Source: Clostridia bacterium
GTDB taxonomy: Bacteria > Bacillota > Clostridia > Christensenellales > Aristaeellaceae
Assembly: GCA_017937655.1 (NCBI GenBank)
Contig: JAGBDE010000010.1
Coordinates: 1-48,003, forward strand
DNA length: 48,003 nt
Direction of reading: 5' to 3'
Shown: positions 27,652 to 36,459 of the stretch, one piece after another
How positions within the stretch are numbered: position 1 is the stretch's first letter
Layout: every line of letters starts with the position of its first letter
Position numbers and translations under genes: made by a program
The notes under the pieces: model-generated
Database searches by the model: none
The model's input: the letters and a program-made list of their open reading frames with translations, nothing else
What the model was told of the DNA's origin: nothing

Positions 27652-27775
27652 TGAATCGTTTCTTGGATGTCATGTTTTTTCCATGCATGAAATTTGATAA
27701 ACATTTTTTTCACAAGCAGGAAAATGAAAATTCATGGCGAACAAGATAATAATGTATATACATGGAGTTGGTTAG

Positions 27776-29806
27776 ATGGCTATCACAGTGGCCCGGTACG
27801 CCGGTTTTTGCATGGGCGTGCGCCGGGCGGTGGACGAGGCGCTGAAAGCCGCCGAAACCGGTGACGAGATCGTTACCTTTGGCGAGCTGGCCCACAATCC
27901 GCAAGTGATTCAAACCCTTGAGGAAAAAGGCATCCACGCGGTACACGACGTGGAAAGCGCCCGGGGAAAAACCGTCATCATCCGCAGCCATGGCGTTGCG
28001 CCGGACGTTATCCGCCAGCTGGAAGAAGTGGCCGTTTCCGTCATCGACCTGACCTGCCCCTTTGTCAACCGGCTGCATCAAGTGGTGGCCAAATATACCG
28101 CCGACGGATCTCCCGTCATTTTGATCGGCCAGAAGGATCACCCGGAAGTGGTGGGCACCATCGGCTACGCAGCGGGGCCTGTATATACCGTCAACAGCGC
28201 CGAGGAAACCGCCTCCGTCCCCCGGATGGAACGGGCCCTGGCCGTATCCCAGACCACTTTCCCCCATGAACGTTGGGAAACCATTCTGGAGCTTCTCAAA
28301 CAGAAAGTTTCCGACCTGACCGTTCAGGACACCATCTGCACAGCCACCGTCCTTCGCCAAAGCGAGGCCCGGAAGCTGGCCGCGTCGGTAGACGCAATGC
28401 TGGTGGTTGGCGGCAAAAACAGCGCCAACACCCACAAACTTTACGAGACCTGCAAAAGCATTTGCAGCCGTACCCTCATGGTAGAGCGTGCGGCGGATAT
28501 CCCGCCGTGCTTTGCAAATATCCATTCGGAATCCATTGGAATCACCGCCGGCGCAAGTACGCCGGATTGGTCACTTAAGGAGGTTGTCACACGCATGACT
28601 GACAAGGAACAATTGGACCAGATTTCCACCGAGGAGGCGGAAAAGAACAGCTTTATGGCTGATCTGGAAGCGACTCTGGTCCGGATCAGACCCGGACAGA
28701 CCGTTACCGGCAAGGTTGTGCAGATTACGGAAGACGAAGTCTGCGTCAACATTGGCTACAAGGCTGACGGACTGATCAAGCGCGAGGACTTGGTAACCCA
28801 GGATGTGCAGCTGGATGACGAAATCGAAGTGGAGGTCGTCAAGGTTAACGACGGCGAAGGCAACGTTTTGCTTTCTCAGCGCAACATCTTGAACAAAAAG
28901 GCCTTCGCCGAGCTTGTCGAAAAGCATGAGAAGGGCGAATACGTTGAAGGTACCGGTAAGGAAGTCGTTAAGGGCGGCCTGATCTGCACCGTGAACGGCA
29001 TTCGTGCTTTCGTGCCTGCGTCTCAGCTCTCCGGCCGTTACGTGGAAAAGATCGGCGAATTCGTCGGCAAGGATCTCAAACTCAAAATCATCGAACTGGA
29101 CGAGCAGAAGAAGCGCATCGTCTGCAGCCGTCGTGCCGTGGTTCGTGAAGAAAATGCAGCCCGCAAGGAAGAAGCCTGGGGCAAGCTGGCTGAGGGCGCC
29201 GTTATCACCGGTACCGTCCGCCGCCTGACCGACTTCGGCGCCTTCGTGGATCTGGGCGGCGTGGATGGTCTCATCCATGTGACCGATCTGAGCTGGGCTC
29301 ACGTGAAGCATCCCTCTGAAGTGGTTGCTCCCGATCAGGAAGTGGAAGTCAAGATCCTCAGCCTGGACCGCGAACGCGAACGCATCCAGCTGGGTCTGAA
29401 GCAGCTGCAGCCCAAGCCCTGGGACAACGCTACTGAAAAGTACGCCGAGGGCACTGTTGTGACCGGTAAGGTCGTCCGCATCACCACCTTCGGCGCCTTC
29501 GTGGCTCTGGAGCCCGGTATCGACGGTCTGGTTCACATCAGCCAGTGCGCTGCCACCCGCATCAACAAGGTTGAAGACGCCGTGAACGTGGGCGATGAAG
29601 TGACCGTGAAGGTTCTGGCCATCGATCCCGAAGCCAAGCGCATCAGCCTGAGCATCCGCGCTCTGCTGGAGCCCGAAGTTGCTCCCGTTGAGGAAGAAGA
29701 AGTTGTTCCCACCATCGACGATGGCGAAGAAGCCGTTGCCGTGGATATCGAAGCGATGGGCGCTGCTCTGGAAGCTGAAGCCCAGGCCGCCGAGACCGAG
29801 GAATAA
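27776..29806 (+). CDS. ispH-rpsA: Fused HMBPP reductase IspH / ribosomal protein S1
   Basis: A 676-residue fusion of a kind known in Clostridia. Residues 1-270 are IspH, the last enzyme of the MEP isoprenoid pathway. It has the three cluster cysteines at 12 (FCMGV), 94 (LTCPFV) and 188 (TICTATV), and active-site His40, His72 and His122. Residues 300-640 hold four S1 RNA-binding domains, the third and fourth being best conserved (TDFGAFVDLGGVDGLIHVTD; TTFGAFVALEPGIDGLVHIS), followed by an acidic tail. An AAGGAGG and ATG lie in frame at the junction and could make free S1. The GGAG before the 27776 start is modest. Confidence 0.96.
   Translation: MAITVARYAGFCMGVRRAVDEALKAAETGDEIVTFGELAHNPQVIQTLEEKGIHAVHDVESARGKTVIIRSHGVAPDVIRQLEEVAVSVIDLTCPFVNRLHQVVAKYTADGSPVILIGQKDHPEVVGTIGYAAGPVYTVNSAEETASVPRMERALAVSQTTFPHERWETILELLKQKVSDLTVQDTICTATVLRQSEARKLAASVDAMLVVGGKNSANTHKLYETCKSICSRTLMVERAADIPPCFANIHSESIGITAGASTPDWSLKEVVTRMTDKEQLDQISTEEAEKNSFMADLEATLVRIRPGQTVTGKVVQITEDEVCVNIGYKADGLIKREDLVTQDVQLDDEIEVEVVKVNDGEGNVLLSQRNILNKKAFAELVEKHEKGEYVEGTGKEVVKGGLICTVNGIRAFVPASQLSGRYVEKIGEFVGKDLKLKIIELDEQKKRIVCSRRAVVREENAARKEEAWGKLAEGAVITGTVRRLTDFGAFVDLGGVDGLIHVTDLSWAHVKHPSEVVAPDQEVEVKILSLDRERERIQLGLKQLQPKPWDNATEKYAEGTVVTGKVVRITTFGAFVALEPGIDGLVHISQCAATRINKVEDAVNVGDEVTVKVLAIDPEAKRISLSIRALLEPEVAPVEEEEVVPTIDDGEEAVAVDIEAMGAALEAEAQAAETEE
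28577..28597 (+). promoter_or_regulatory. Internal ribosome binding site at the IspH/S1 junction
   Basis: AAGGAGG at 28577-28583, 11 bases before an in-frame ATG at 28595 (codon 274), exactly between the enzyme and the S1 repeats. Initiation there would give a 403-residue S1-only protein. Confidence 0.5.
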
Positions 29807-29822
29807 TTCCCACGCTTTCCCG

Positions 29823-29860
29823 GGAAAGCCGTTCCGCTTATTGGAGCGGCTTTCCTTTTG
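29823..29860 (+). terminator. Terminator after ispH-rpsA
   Basis: A 13-base arm at 29823-29835 pairs with 29843-29855 (one mismatch) around a 7-base loop, then TTTTG. Confidence 0.9.
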
Positions 29861-29880
29861 CCCGGATTTGTAATTTATCA

Positions 29881-29909
29881 TTGTATTTTGCTAAAAATGC
29901 GTGTATGAT
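29881..29909 (+). promoter_or_regulatory. Promoter for aspartyl-tRNA synthetase
   Basis: TTGTAT, 17 bases, TATGAT, directly downstream of the rpsA terminator. The leader is only about 25 bases, so there is no room for a T-box. Confidence 0.5.
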
Positions 29910-29938
29910 GGTTTTATTACTGTAGGAGGGATACCAGT

Positions 29939-31273
29939 ATGGAGAGAACATATATTGCCAAGGCTCTTGCCATGACCGGCGAAACCGTGAAGGTGCAGGG
30001 CTTTGTTGAAAACAACCGCAACGGCAAGTCCATGGCCTTCATCGTGCTCAAGGACATTACCGGCAAGCTGCAGATCACTGTGGAAAAGGAAGCCTGCCCC
30101 CATCTGTGCGATACCATCGACCAGCTGACCGGCGACTCCGTCATCACCGTCATCGGCAAGATCAACCCCAACGAGTACGTGAAGCTGAATGGCGTGGAAC
30201 TGCTGCCTGAATCCATCGTGATCGAAAGCATTGCCGATCCGCTGCCCATCAACCGCGAGGAGATCCCCGCCACCAAGAAGCGCCAGGCTGTGGAACGCTC
30301 CAGCATCGACCAGCGCATCGACTATCGCTGGATCGACCTGCGTACCGACAACAACCAGCTCATCTTCAAGGCCCAGACCGTGATGGTCAACGCCATGCGC
30401 CAGTTCCTGGTGGAGAAGGGCTTCATGGAGATCCACACTCCCAAGCTGATCGGCACCGCCAGCGAAAGCGGCTCCGAGGTGTTTGAGGTCAAGTACTTCG
30501 ACCGCAAGGCCTACCTGGCCCAGAGCCCCCAGTTCTACAAGCAGATGGCCATGGCCAGCGGCTTTGACCGCATCTTCGAGGTGGGCCCGGTGTTCCGCGC
30601 CGAGAAGAGCTACACCTCCAAGCACACCACCGAGTTTACCGGCTTTGACCTGGAGTTCAGCTACATCGAGTCCTTCCGTGACGTCATGAAGATGGAAGAG
30701 GAACTGCTGACCCATACCCTGAAGGCCGTGAAGGAAGCTTATGGCGAGGAGATCAAGAACCAGTTCGGCATCGAAGTGATCGTCCCCACCACCCCCTTCC
30801 CCGTGGTCACTCTGGCCGAGCTGTACGATGCTCTGGAGAAGGAATTTGGCTACATCCTGCCCGACGAAGAGAAGAACGACCTTACCACCGAGGCCGAGCG
30901 TCTCAGCTACGACTGGGTGAAGAAGCACTACGACCACGAGTTCCTGTTCATCACCGATTACGGCGCAGAGAAGCGTGCTTTCTACCACATGCGTGACGAG
31001 AACGGCGTGCCCCAGGGCTACGACCTGATCTGGCGCGGCGTGGAGATCACCACCGGCGCACAGCGCGAGCACCGCTACGACGTGCTGAAGGCGCAGGCGG
31101 AAGAAAAGGGCCTGGCCGACGACGTGAAGTTCTACCTTGAGTTCTTCAAGTACGGCTGCCCGCCCCACGGCGGATTCGGCCTGGGCGTTGACCGCCTGAC
31201 CATGCTGCTGCTGGGCCTGCACATCAAGGAATCCATGTTCCTGTTCCGCGGCCCCAACCGCCTGCATCCCTAA
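29939..31273 (+). CDS. aspS: Archaeal-type aspartyl-tRNA synthetase (Asp/Asn-tRNA)
   Basis: A class II synthetase of 444 residues, much shorter than the bacterial AspRS (about 590), because it lacks the large GAD insertion. The N-terminal OB-fold binds the anticodon (VKVQGFVENNRNGKSMAFIVLKD). Motif 2 is FRAEKSYTSKHTTEFTGFD and motif 3 GFGLGVDRLTMLLLG. The sequence is of the archaeal/eukaryotic AspRS-AsnRS lineage. In bacteria that have it as a second copy it is often used to load tRNA-Asn with aspartate before GatCAB amidation. The tRNA specificity here is inferred. AGGAGG precedes the ATG. A bidirectional terminator follows. Confidence 0.92.
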   Translation: MERTYIAKALAMTGETVKVQGFVENNRNGKSMAFIVLKDITGKLQITVEKEACPHLCDTIDQLTGDSVITVIGKINPNEYVKLNGVELLPESIVIESIADPLPINREEIPATKKRQAVERSSIDQRIDYRWIDLRTDNNQLIFKAQTVMVNAMRQFLVEKGFMEIHTPKLIGTASESGSEVFEVKYFDRKAYLAQSPQFYKQMAMASGFDRIFEVGPVFRAEKSYTSKHTTEFTGFDLEFSYIESFRDVMKMEEELLTHTLKAVKEAYGEEIKNQFGIEVIVPTTPFPVVTLAELYDALEKEFGYILPDEEKNDLTTEAERLSYDWVKKHYDHEFLFITDYGAEKRAFYHMRDENGVPQGYDLIWRGVEITTGAQREHRYDVLKAQAEEKGLADDVKFYLEFFKYGCPPHGGFGLGVDRLTMLLLGLHIKESMFLFRGPNRLHP

Positions 31274-31282
31274 CAAAAAACG

Positions 31283-31314
31283 CTCCCGGAGGCAAATGCT
31301 TCCGGGAGTTTTTT
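31283..31314. terminator. Bidirectional terminator between aspS and spoIID
   Basis: CTCCCGGAGGC pairs with GCTTCCGGGAG (one wobble), with AAAAAA before and TTTTTT after, so it can act for both convergent genes. Confidence 0.93.
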
Positions 31315-31315
31315 G

Positions 31316-32320
31316 TTACCAGATTTTCTGCACGTCCGTGTCCTGGAAATAATGCCGGATGATTTCCTCGGCGGTTTTTCCGTCCTGAGCCATGCCATAT
31401 GCGCCCCATTGGCTCATGCCAACGCCGTGGCCGTAGCCTTTGCCGGACATGTATACCTTGCCGTCCCTGATCTCCAGGGTAACCAGCAGGGTGGAGCGCA
31501 TCTCCTTGCTGCCGATGGCAATCCTGAGTTCCGCCGCGTCCACTTCCGTGCCGTCCACCAGCAGGGTGACCGCTCTGCCGCTTTCCCCCTTCTGGCCGAT
31601 TTTCAGCTTGGTGCTGCCTGTCACATCCACCTCAGCGCCTGCCTTTTTGCAGGCTTTTTCAAATTCGTCCAGCGTGAATGTGGCTTTCCAAGACGCCGCT
31701 TCCTTCAGCTGCGCGTTTTCCTTCTCATCCTCCACAGATTCCGGCTCCGTTCCCTGGGCGATTTTCGTATACCCAGGTTCGTCTTTGTCCCAGCCAAGGC
31801 CCTCCACCGCATAGTCCGTTTTGCCGCCGCTGTGGGAGTGGAACCAGCTGTAAGGAAGTTCCCCGTTCCAGCTGAGCACCTGTCCCTTGGTCTCCCCCAC
31901 CGCCTGCTTGATGCGGTCGTTGACACCGGATGCGTCATACGCCTGGGCTTCCTCAATGTCCGTGGAGATGTCCGCGCCTTCGTACTTGCTGTCCTTTTCC
32001 TCCACAAACTTCAGCACAAAGGTCCGGGCCAGGATGGCCTGGGCTTTCAGCGCCTCCATGGGCCAGTCGTTCTTCATCTCCCCCGCCAGTACGCCCTCCA
32101 CATAGCTTTCCAGATCCATGGTTTCGATGTTTCCATCCACGTACACCCGGAGAAGCGGCACGCCGTCCTCCCCCATCTTCAGCTTGTCTTTTGACCATTG
32201 CACCTCTTTTTTCAGCGGCGCTGTCTTTTCCGGGATCTCCGTGGCCTGGGCCGCGCAGCCATTCAGCGTCAGCATGATCGCCAGGGAGATAGCCCCCAGG
32301 CTCCAAAACCTTTTCTGCAT
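31316..32320 (-). CDS. spoIID: SpoIID/LytB-domain lipoprotein
   Basis: A 334-residue SpoIID-family protein. SpoIID is a lytic transglycosylase that cuts denuded glycan strands, needed for engulfment in spore formers. The N-terminus is a signal sequence with a lipobox-like LNGC (Cys22), so it is probably a lipoprotein. The SpoIID domain shows LESYVEGVLAGEMKNDWP with the catalytic Glu, ALKAQAILARTFVL, YSWFHSHSGGKT, and the end KGYGHGVGMSQWGAYGMA. ATG at 32320 has AGGAGG. It lies downstream of a pnp/M16/dUTPase group, not with spoIIM or spoIIQ. A vegetative amidase-modifier role (LytB type) is also possible. Confidence 0.9.
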   Translation of the reverse strand: MQKRFWSLGAISLAIMLTLNGCAAQATEIPEKTAPLKKEVQWSKDKLKMGEDGVPLLRVYVDGNIETMDLESYVEGVLAGEMKNDWPMEALKAQAILARTFVLKFVEEKDSKYEGADISTDIEEAQAYDASGVNDRIKQAVGETKGQVLSWNGELPYSWFHSHSGGKTDYAVEGLGWDKDEPGYTKIAQGTEPESVEDEKENAQLKEAASWKATFTLDEFEKACKKAGAEVDVTGSTKLKIGQKGESGRAVTLLVDGTEVDAAELRIAIGSKEMRSTLLVTLEIRDGKVYMSGKGYGHGVGMSQWGAYGMAQDGKTAEEIIRHYFQDTDVQKIW

Positions 32321-32380
32321 CAAAAAAACCTCCTCTTCCCGGATAGATTGTCCGGAAAGGGAGGTCAAAACCCTTGTAAA

Positions 32381-32749
32381 TCATGCCTGCAGGCCGGTTT
32401 CGTAGCCGTGCTTCTGGCTCTGGCCGTCCTGGCGCATGTGGTTTTCCTTGTTTTTGCCCAGGTACACCTGGTAGAGGTCGTCGGCGGTCATGCCGCTCTC
32501 AATGCACATGGCAATGAAGAAATGCAGAATGTCGGACAGTTCCTCGTGGATGTTCTGCCGGTTCAGCTCGTGGGGGTTCTTCCACCACTTGAAGTTGACC
32601 TCTTCCAGCAGCTCGGCCAGTTCGGAGATCATGGCCAGGGTCTGCTTCTGCAGCCACTGCTCCATGGAGATGTCGCCCAAATTGCGCTCCCGCCTCAGCT
32701 TGTCCTGAAAGCCCTTCTGCAGTTCAAAAATATGTTCCAGCTTATCCAA
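32381..32749 (-). CDS. All-alpha (type 2) dUTPase-like nucleotide pyrophosphohydrolase
   Basis: A 122-residue all-alpha NTP pyrophosphohydrolase of the dimeric dUTPase/MazG superfamily. The metal-binding ExxE...ExxD pattern is seen in SELAELLEEVNFKWWK and EELSDILHF, and the FKWWK motif is typical of dUTPase_2. It would hydrolyse dUTP or a related nucleotide to its monophosphate. No ATG starts the frame: TTG at 32749 has GGAGG 8 bases upstream and overlaps the peptidase stop by 8 bases; TTG at 32764 is the other option. The Lys-rich end (GKNKENHMRQDG) is also typical. Confidence 0.85.
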   Translation of the reverse strand: MDKLEHIFELQKGFQDKLRRERNLGDISMEQWLQKQTLAMISELAELLEEVNFKWWKNPHELNRQNIHEELSDILHFFIAMCIESGMTADDLYQVYLGKNKENHMRQDGQSQKHGYETGLQA

Positions 32750-34001
32750 GTGCTTCGCCTCCAATCAAATACAGGATCTGATCCGCGTTCTTGCCCACCA
32801 CCGCAGCGCAGGGTTCGTTGCAGAGGATCTTCTCTGCGATGTCCAGCACCATTTCCGGGGTGACGGCGTCGATCTTTTCCAGGATTTCCTCCGGGGATTT
32901 CAGCTCATTGCGGAGCAGCATGCTCCGGCCGATGGACTGCATCCGGCCGCTGGAGCTTTCCAGGCCCATGACGTAGCCGCTGCGCAGCTGGGCCTTGGCG
33001 CTGAGGAACTCCTTCTCGGTCATGGGGTCGTCCTTCCAGCGGCGAAGCTGCTCCTGCACTTCACGGATCACGGTCTCGCCGTTTTCCGGGGTGGTGCCCA
33101 CGTACAGATTGAAGCTGCCGATGGAGTTGTAGCCGCTGGTGTAGGTGTAGATGCTGTAGGCCATGCCCAGTTCCTCCCGGATGCGCTGGAAAAGCCTGCT
33201 GCTCATGCCGCCGCCCAGGATGTTGTTGAAAATGGAGATGGCGTACACCTTATCGCAGCCCGCAGGCACGCCGGGGAAGCCCATGCAGATGTGCAGCTGC
33301 TCCGTATCCTTCACCTTGCTGAGTTTGCGGAAGGCAAACTGCTGGGGCTTTTTCTCGTTTTCACCGGCGGACGGGTTGGGGAAATCCTTGAAATACTGGC
33401 CGATCAATTCCAGGAACTGCTGCCAGTCATAATTGCCGGCAATGGACACCACCATGTTTTCCGCGTGGTAATGCTTTTGCCAGAAACTGATGATATCCTC
33501 CCGGCTGTACGCGGAGATCTGCTCCTTGGGCCCCAGGATGGGTCGGCTCAGGCTGCCGTCAAACTGTGCTTCCGCCAAAAGCTCGTGCACCAGGTCGTCC
33601 GGCGTATCCTCCACCATGGCAATCTCCTCCAGCACCACGCCCCGCTCTTTGCTCAGCTCTGTCTGGTCAAACACCGGGCGCAGGGCCAGGTCGGACAGGA
33701 TATCCACCGCCAGGGGCAGATTGTTGTCCATCACCTTGGCGTAGTAGCAGGTGCATTCCTTGCTGGTAAAGGCGTTCAGCTGCCCGCCCACCATGTCCAT
33801 CTCCTCGGAAATCTGCCGGGCGTTACGGGTCTTGGTGCCCTTGAATACCATATGCTCGATAAAATGGCTCAAGCCGTTCTCGGCGGCAGACTCATTGATG
33901 CTGCCAACCTTCACCCACACACCTACCGTGCAGCTGTGCACATGGGTCAGCCTCTCCCCCACGACCCGGAGGCCGGAGGGCAGCGTAATTTGATCAAACA
34001 T
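32742..34001 (-). CDS. M16 zinc peptidase (YmxG/MlpA type)
   Basis: A 419-residue insulinase-family metallopeptidase like mitochondrial processing peptidase beta and Bacillus YmxG/MlpA. The inverted zinc motif HFIEHMVFKG (HxxEH) lies near residue 48, with the third ligand Glu about 75 residues later in the ERGVVLEEIAMVEDTPDD region. The C-terminal half has GGGMSSRLFQRIREELGMAYS. The neighbourhood agrees, since in Bacillus this gene lies just downstream of pnp, as here. ATG at 34001 follows AAAGGA. Its substrates are unknown; Bacillus MlpA affects extracellular protease levels. Confidence 0.93.
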   Translation of the reverse strand: MFDQITLPSGLRVVGERLTHVHSCTVGVWVKVGSINESAAENGLSHFIEHMVFKGTKTRNARQISEEMDMVGGQLNAFTSKECTCYYAKVMDNNLPLAVDILSDLALRPVFDQTELSKERGVVLEEIAMVEDTPDDLVHELLAEAQFDGSLSRPILGPKEQISAYSREDIISFWQKHYHAENMVVSIAGNYDWQQFLELIGQYFKDFPNPSAGENEKKPQQFAFRKLSKVKDTEQLHICMGFPGVPAGCDKVYAISIFNNILGGGMSSRLFQRIREELGMAYSIYTYTSGYNSIGSFNLYVGTTPENGETVIREVQEQLRRWKDDPMTEKEFLSAKAQLRSGYVMGLESSSGRMQSIGRSMLLRNELKSPEEILEKIDAVTPEMVLDIAEKILCNEPCAAVVGKNADQILYLIGGEALG

Positions 34002-34024
34002 ATTTCGTTTCCTTTCCTTAAGGC

Positions 34025-34069
34025 GAAAGCCGCCCATTGTCGGGCATTTCCCGGCAACCGGCGGCTTTC
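34025..34069 (-). terminator. Long hairpin between pnp and the M16 peptidase
   Basis: GAAAGCCGCC pairs perfectly with GGCGGCTTTC, and an inner stem TTGTCGGG/CCCGGCAA continues it. The T-tract on the minus strand is poor, so it may be a partial terminator or a 3' end protector rather than a full stop. Confidence 0.6.
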
Positions 34070-34082
34070 TCAATTCTATTCC

Positions 34083-36263
34083 TTAGGTACGGTCATTGTT
34101 GCCGCCAAAGGGACGTCCGTCTCTGCGGGGCGGGCGATTGCCACGGCCGCCGCTGCGGGCGCCGCCTTCGGGAGCGGCGGGATAAACAATGTCGGTACGG
34201 ATCAGGTTCACACGGCCCTGAGAGTCGATCTCATTGACCTTGACCTCGATTTCGTCGCCAATGTTCATCACATCTTCCACCTTTTCCACGCGATGGTCGG
34301 CCATCTTGGAAATGTGGAGCATGCCGTCCTTACCGGGGGTCAGCTCAATGAATGCGCCAAAAGGCATGATGCGCACAACTTTGCCCAAATATACATCGCC
34401 AACTTCCACATCCTTGGCAATGCCCTCGATGATGCGGCGGGCCTTGGTGGCGGCAGCTTCGTCGGGGGTGGCAATGTAGACGCGGCCATCGTCCTCGATG
34501 TCAATCTTCACGCCAGTCTCGGCGATGATCTTGTTGATCATCTTTCCGCCGGGTCCAATGACCTCGCGGATCTTTTCGGGATTGATGGTGAAGCGGACGA
34601 TCTTGGGAGCGTACTTGCTCAGGTGCTCTCTGGGCTGAGCGATGGTCTGCAGCATGATCTCCATGATCTTCAGACGACCGATGCGGGCCTGCTCCAGAGC
34701 GCGCTCCAGGATGTTGCGGTCGATACCGGCAATCTTGATATCCATCTGGATGGCGGTGATGCCCTTGATGGTACCGGCAACCTTAAAGTCCATGTCGCCC
34801 AGGAAGTCTTCCAGGCCCTGGATGTCAGTCAGAACGGCAACGTTGTCGCTCTCGGTGTCCTTAATGAGGCCCATGGCCACACCGGCAACGGGAGCCTTGA
34901 TGTTCACGCCGGCGTCCATCAGGCTGAGGGTGCTGCCGCAAACGGAAGCCATGGAGCTGGAACCGTTGGAGGACAGGATCTCGCTCACCAGACGCAGTGC
35001 GTAGGGGAAGTCTTCCTCAGAGGGGATGACGGGCAGCAGAGCACGCTCTGCCAGAGCGCCGTGGCCGATTTCGCGGCGGCCGGGGCTCTTCATGCGGCCA
35101 GCTTCGCCGGTGGCGTAGGGCGGCATGTTGTAGTGGTGCATGTAGCGCTTGCTGTCCTCGGTTCCCAGGCCGTCCAGGATCTGAACGTCGCTCATGGAAC
35201 CCAGAGTGGTCACAGTCAGGGCCTGGGTTTCACCGCGGGTGAAGATGGCGCTGCCGTGAGTGCGGGGCAGGACGCCCACTTCGCACCAGATGGGACGGAT
35301 ATCGGTCAGGCCGCGGCCGTCGGGACGGATGCCCTTTTCCAGGATCTTCTTGCGCATGATTTCCTTGTTGAGGTAGTACAGCGCATCGGAAACCTCGGAC
35401 ATACGGCCTTCGAACTGCTCGGCAAAATGCTCGGCGGTCTCGGCCTTCACCTGAGCCTCACGGGCCTGACGCTCGTGGCGGTCGGTGGTCTCAAAGACCC
35501 AGCAGCACTTGTCATAGGCGTATTCGCGAACAGCAGCCTTGATGTCGTCGCCGGTCACAACCAGAGTGACCTGGGACTTTTCCTTGCCGATCTCGGCCTG
35601 GATGCTGTCAATGAAAGCAACAATCTTCTTGATCTCGTCGTGAGCCAGCATGATGGCCTGGAGCATCTGCTCTTCGGTCACTTCTTCGGCGCCGGCTTCC
35701 ACCATCAGCACGGCATCGCGGGTGCCGCTGACGGTCAGGTGCAGGGTGCTCTTGGCGCGCTGGGCTTCATCGGGGTTGATGATGAGCTCGCCATCCACGC
35801 AGCCAACCACCACGGTACCGGTGGGGCCGTTCCAGGGGATGTTGCTCACAGCCAGAGCAGCGGAAGAACCGATCATGGCGGGCACTTCCGGGGGAATATC
35901 CTTATCAACACTCAGGCAAGTAGCCACAACCTGAACGTCGTTGCGCATGCCCTTGGGGAACAGGGGGCGCAGGGGACGGTCGATGAGGCGGCAGGTCAGC
36001 GTGGCCTTCTCGGTGGGGCGGCCTTCGCGCTTGATGAAACCGCCGGGGATCTTGCCGACAGAGTACTGCTTTTCTTCGAAGTCAACGGACAGGGGGAAGA
36101 AATCGACGCCGTCACGAGCCTGCTCGCTCATGGTAGCGTTGACCATGACTACGGTATCGCCGTAGCGGACGAAGGCGGAGCCAGCCGCCTGCTGGGCATA
36201 CTTGCCAAATTCGATGCTGAGCGGCCGACCCGCCAGTTCTGTGGTAAAGACCTTGTACTCCAT
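34083..36263 (-). CDS. pnp: Polyribonucleotide nucleotidyltransferase (PNPase)
   Basis: PNPase degrades RNA 3' to 5' by phosphorolysis and is part of the degradosome; 726 residues. It has two RNase PH domains (the second with [17 protein letters not shown] and the active-site region MDFKVAGT), a KH domain ([17 protein letters not shown]) and an S1 domain ([26 protein letters not shown]). A short Arg-Gly-rich tail of about 25 residues is extra to the core. ATG at 36263 has GAGGAG about 10 bases upstream. It follows rpsO, as in most bacteria, across a structured leader. Confidence 0.97.
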   Translation of the reverse strand: MEYKVFTTELAGRPLSIEFGKYAQQAAGSAFVRYGDTVVMVNATMSEQARDGVDFFPLSVDFEEKQYSVGKIPGGFIKREGRPTEKATLTCRLIDRPLRPLFPKGMRNDVQVVATCLSVDKDIPPEVPAMIGSSAALAVSNIPWNGPTGTVVVGCVDGELIINPDEAQRAKSTLHLTVSGTRDAVLMVEAGAEEVTEEQMLQAIMLAHDEIKKIVAFIDSIQAEIGKEKSQVTLVVTGDDIKAAVREYAYDKCCWVFETTDRHERQAREAQVKAETAEHFAEQFEGRMSEVSDALYYLNKEIMRKKILEKGIRPDGRGLTDIRPIWCEVGVLPRTHGSAIFTRGETQALTVTTLGSMSDVQILDGLGTEDSKRYMHHYNMPPYATGEAGRMKSPGRREIGHGALAERALLPVIPSEEDFPYALRLVSEILSSNGSSSMASVCGSTLSLMDAGVNIKAPVAGVAMGLIKDTESDNVAVLTDIQGLEDFLGDMDFKVAGTIKGITAIQMDIKIAGIDRNILERALEQARIGRLKIMEIMLQTIAQPREHLSKYAPKIVRFTINPEKIREVIGPGGKMINKIIAETGVKIDIEDDGRVYIATPDEAAATKARRIIEGIAKDVEVGDVYLGKVVRIMPFGAFIELTPGKDGMLHISKMADHRVEKVEDVMNIGDEIEVKVNEIDSQGRVNLIRTDIVYPAAPEGGARSGGRGNRPPRRDGRPFGGNNDRT

Positions 36264-36321
36264 TTTTTTCTTACTCCTCTTCTTCCTTCCGGCCTCGGAA
36301 TTCTCTCCGGGCCTCAATCCA

Positions 36322-36390
36322 CATCCGCGCCCAGCGCAGATGCCGGATGAACGCATTGCGTTCCTGCCGCCGTAAGCCATGTTGGCGGCA
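36322..36390 (-). promoter_or_regulatory. Structured pnp leader with three hairpins
   Basis: Inverted repeats follow one another: CATCCG/CGGATG (36322-36349) with an inner GCGC pairing; GAACGCA-T-TGCGTTC (36349-36363); TGCCGCC/GGCGGCA (36365-36390). They lie between the rpsO terminator and the pnp start. In E. coli a leader hairpin is cut by RNase III and controls pnp; a similar role here is inferred. Confidence 0.5.
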
Positions 36391-36404
36391 TTTTTCCTGA
36401 TTGC

Positions 36405-36445
36405 AAAAACAGCCGTGTTTGGAGGGATAGCCCCGCCAAACACGG
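36405..36445 (-). terminator. Terminator/attenuator after rpsO
   Basis: CCGTGTTTGG pairs perfectly with CCAAACACGG (36413-36422 and 36436-36445); on the minus strand it is followed by TTTTT. It lies 14 bases after the rpsO stop and would reduce transcription into pnp. Confidence 0.85.
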
Positions 36446-36459
36446 TTGCATTTCCGAAA

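Noticed and set aside
29910-29938. Possible T-box before the aspartyl-tRNA synthetase
   Set aside because: The predicted leader is about 25 bases with no T-box sequence; the upstream hairpin is the rpsA terminator.
33291-36350. Very long open frame on the plus strand opposite pnp and the M16 peptidase, rich in His, Gln and Gly
   Set aside because: It is the antisense of well-conserved genes; composition is a by-product of GC-rich codon bias and no family motif is seen.
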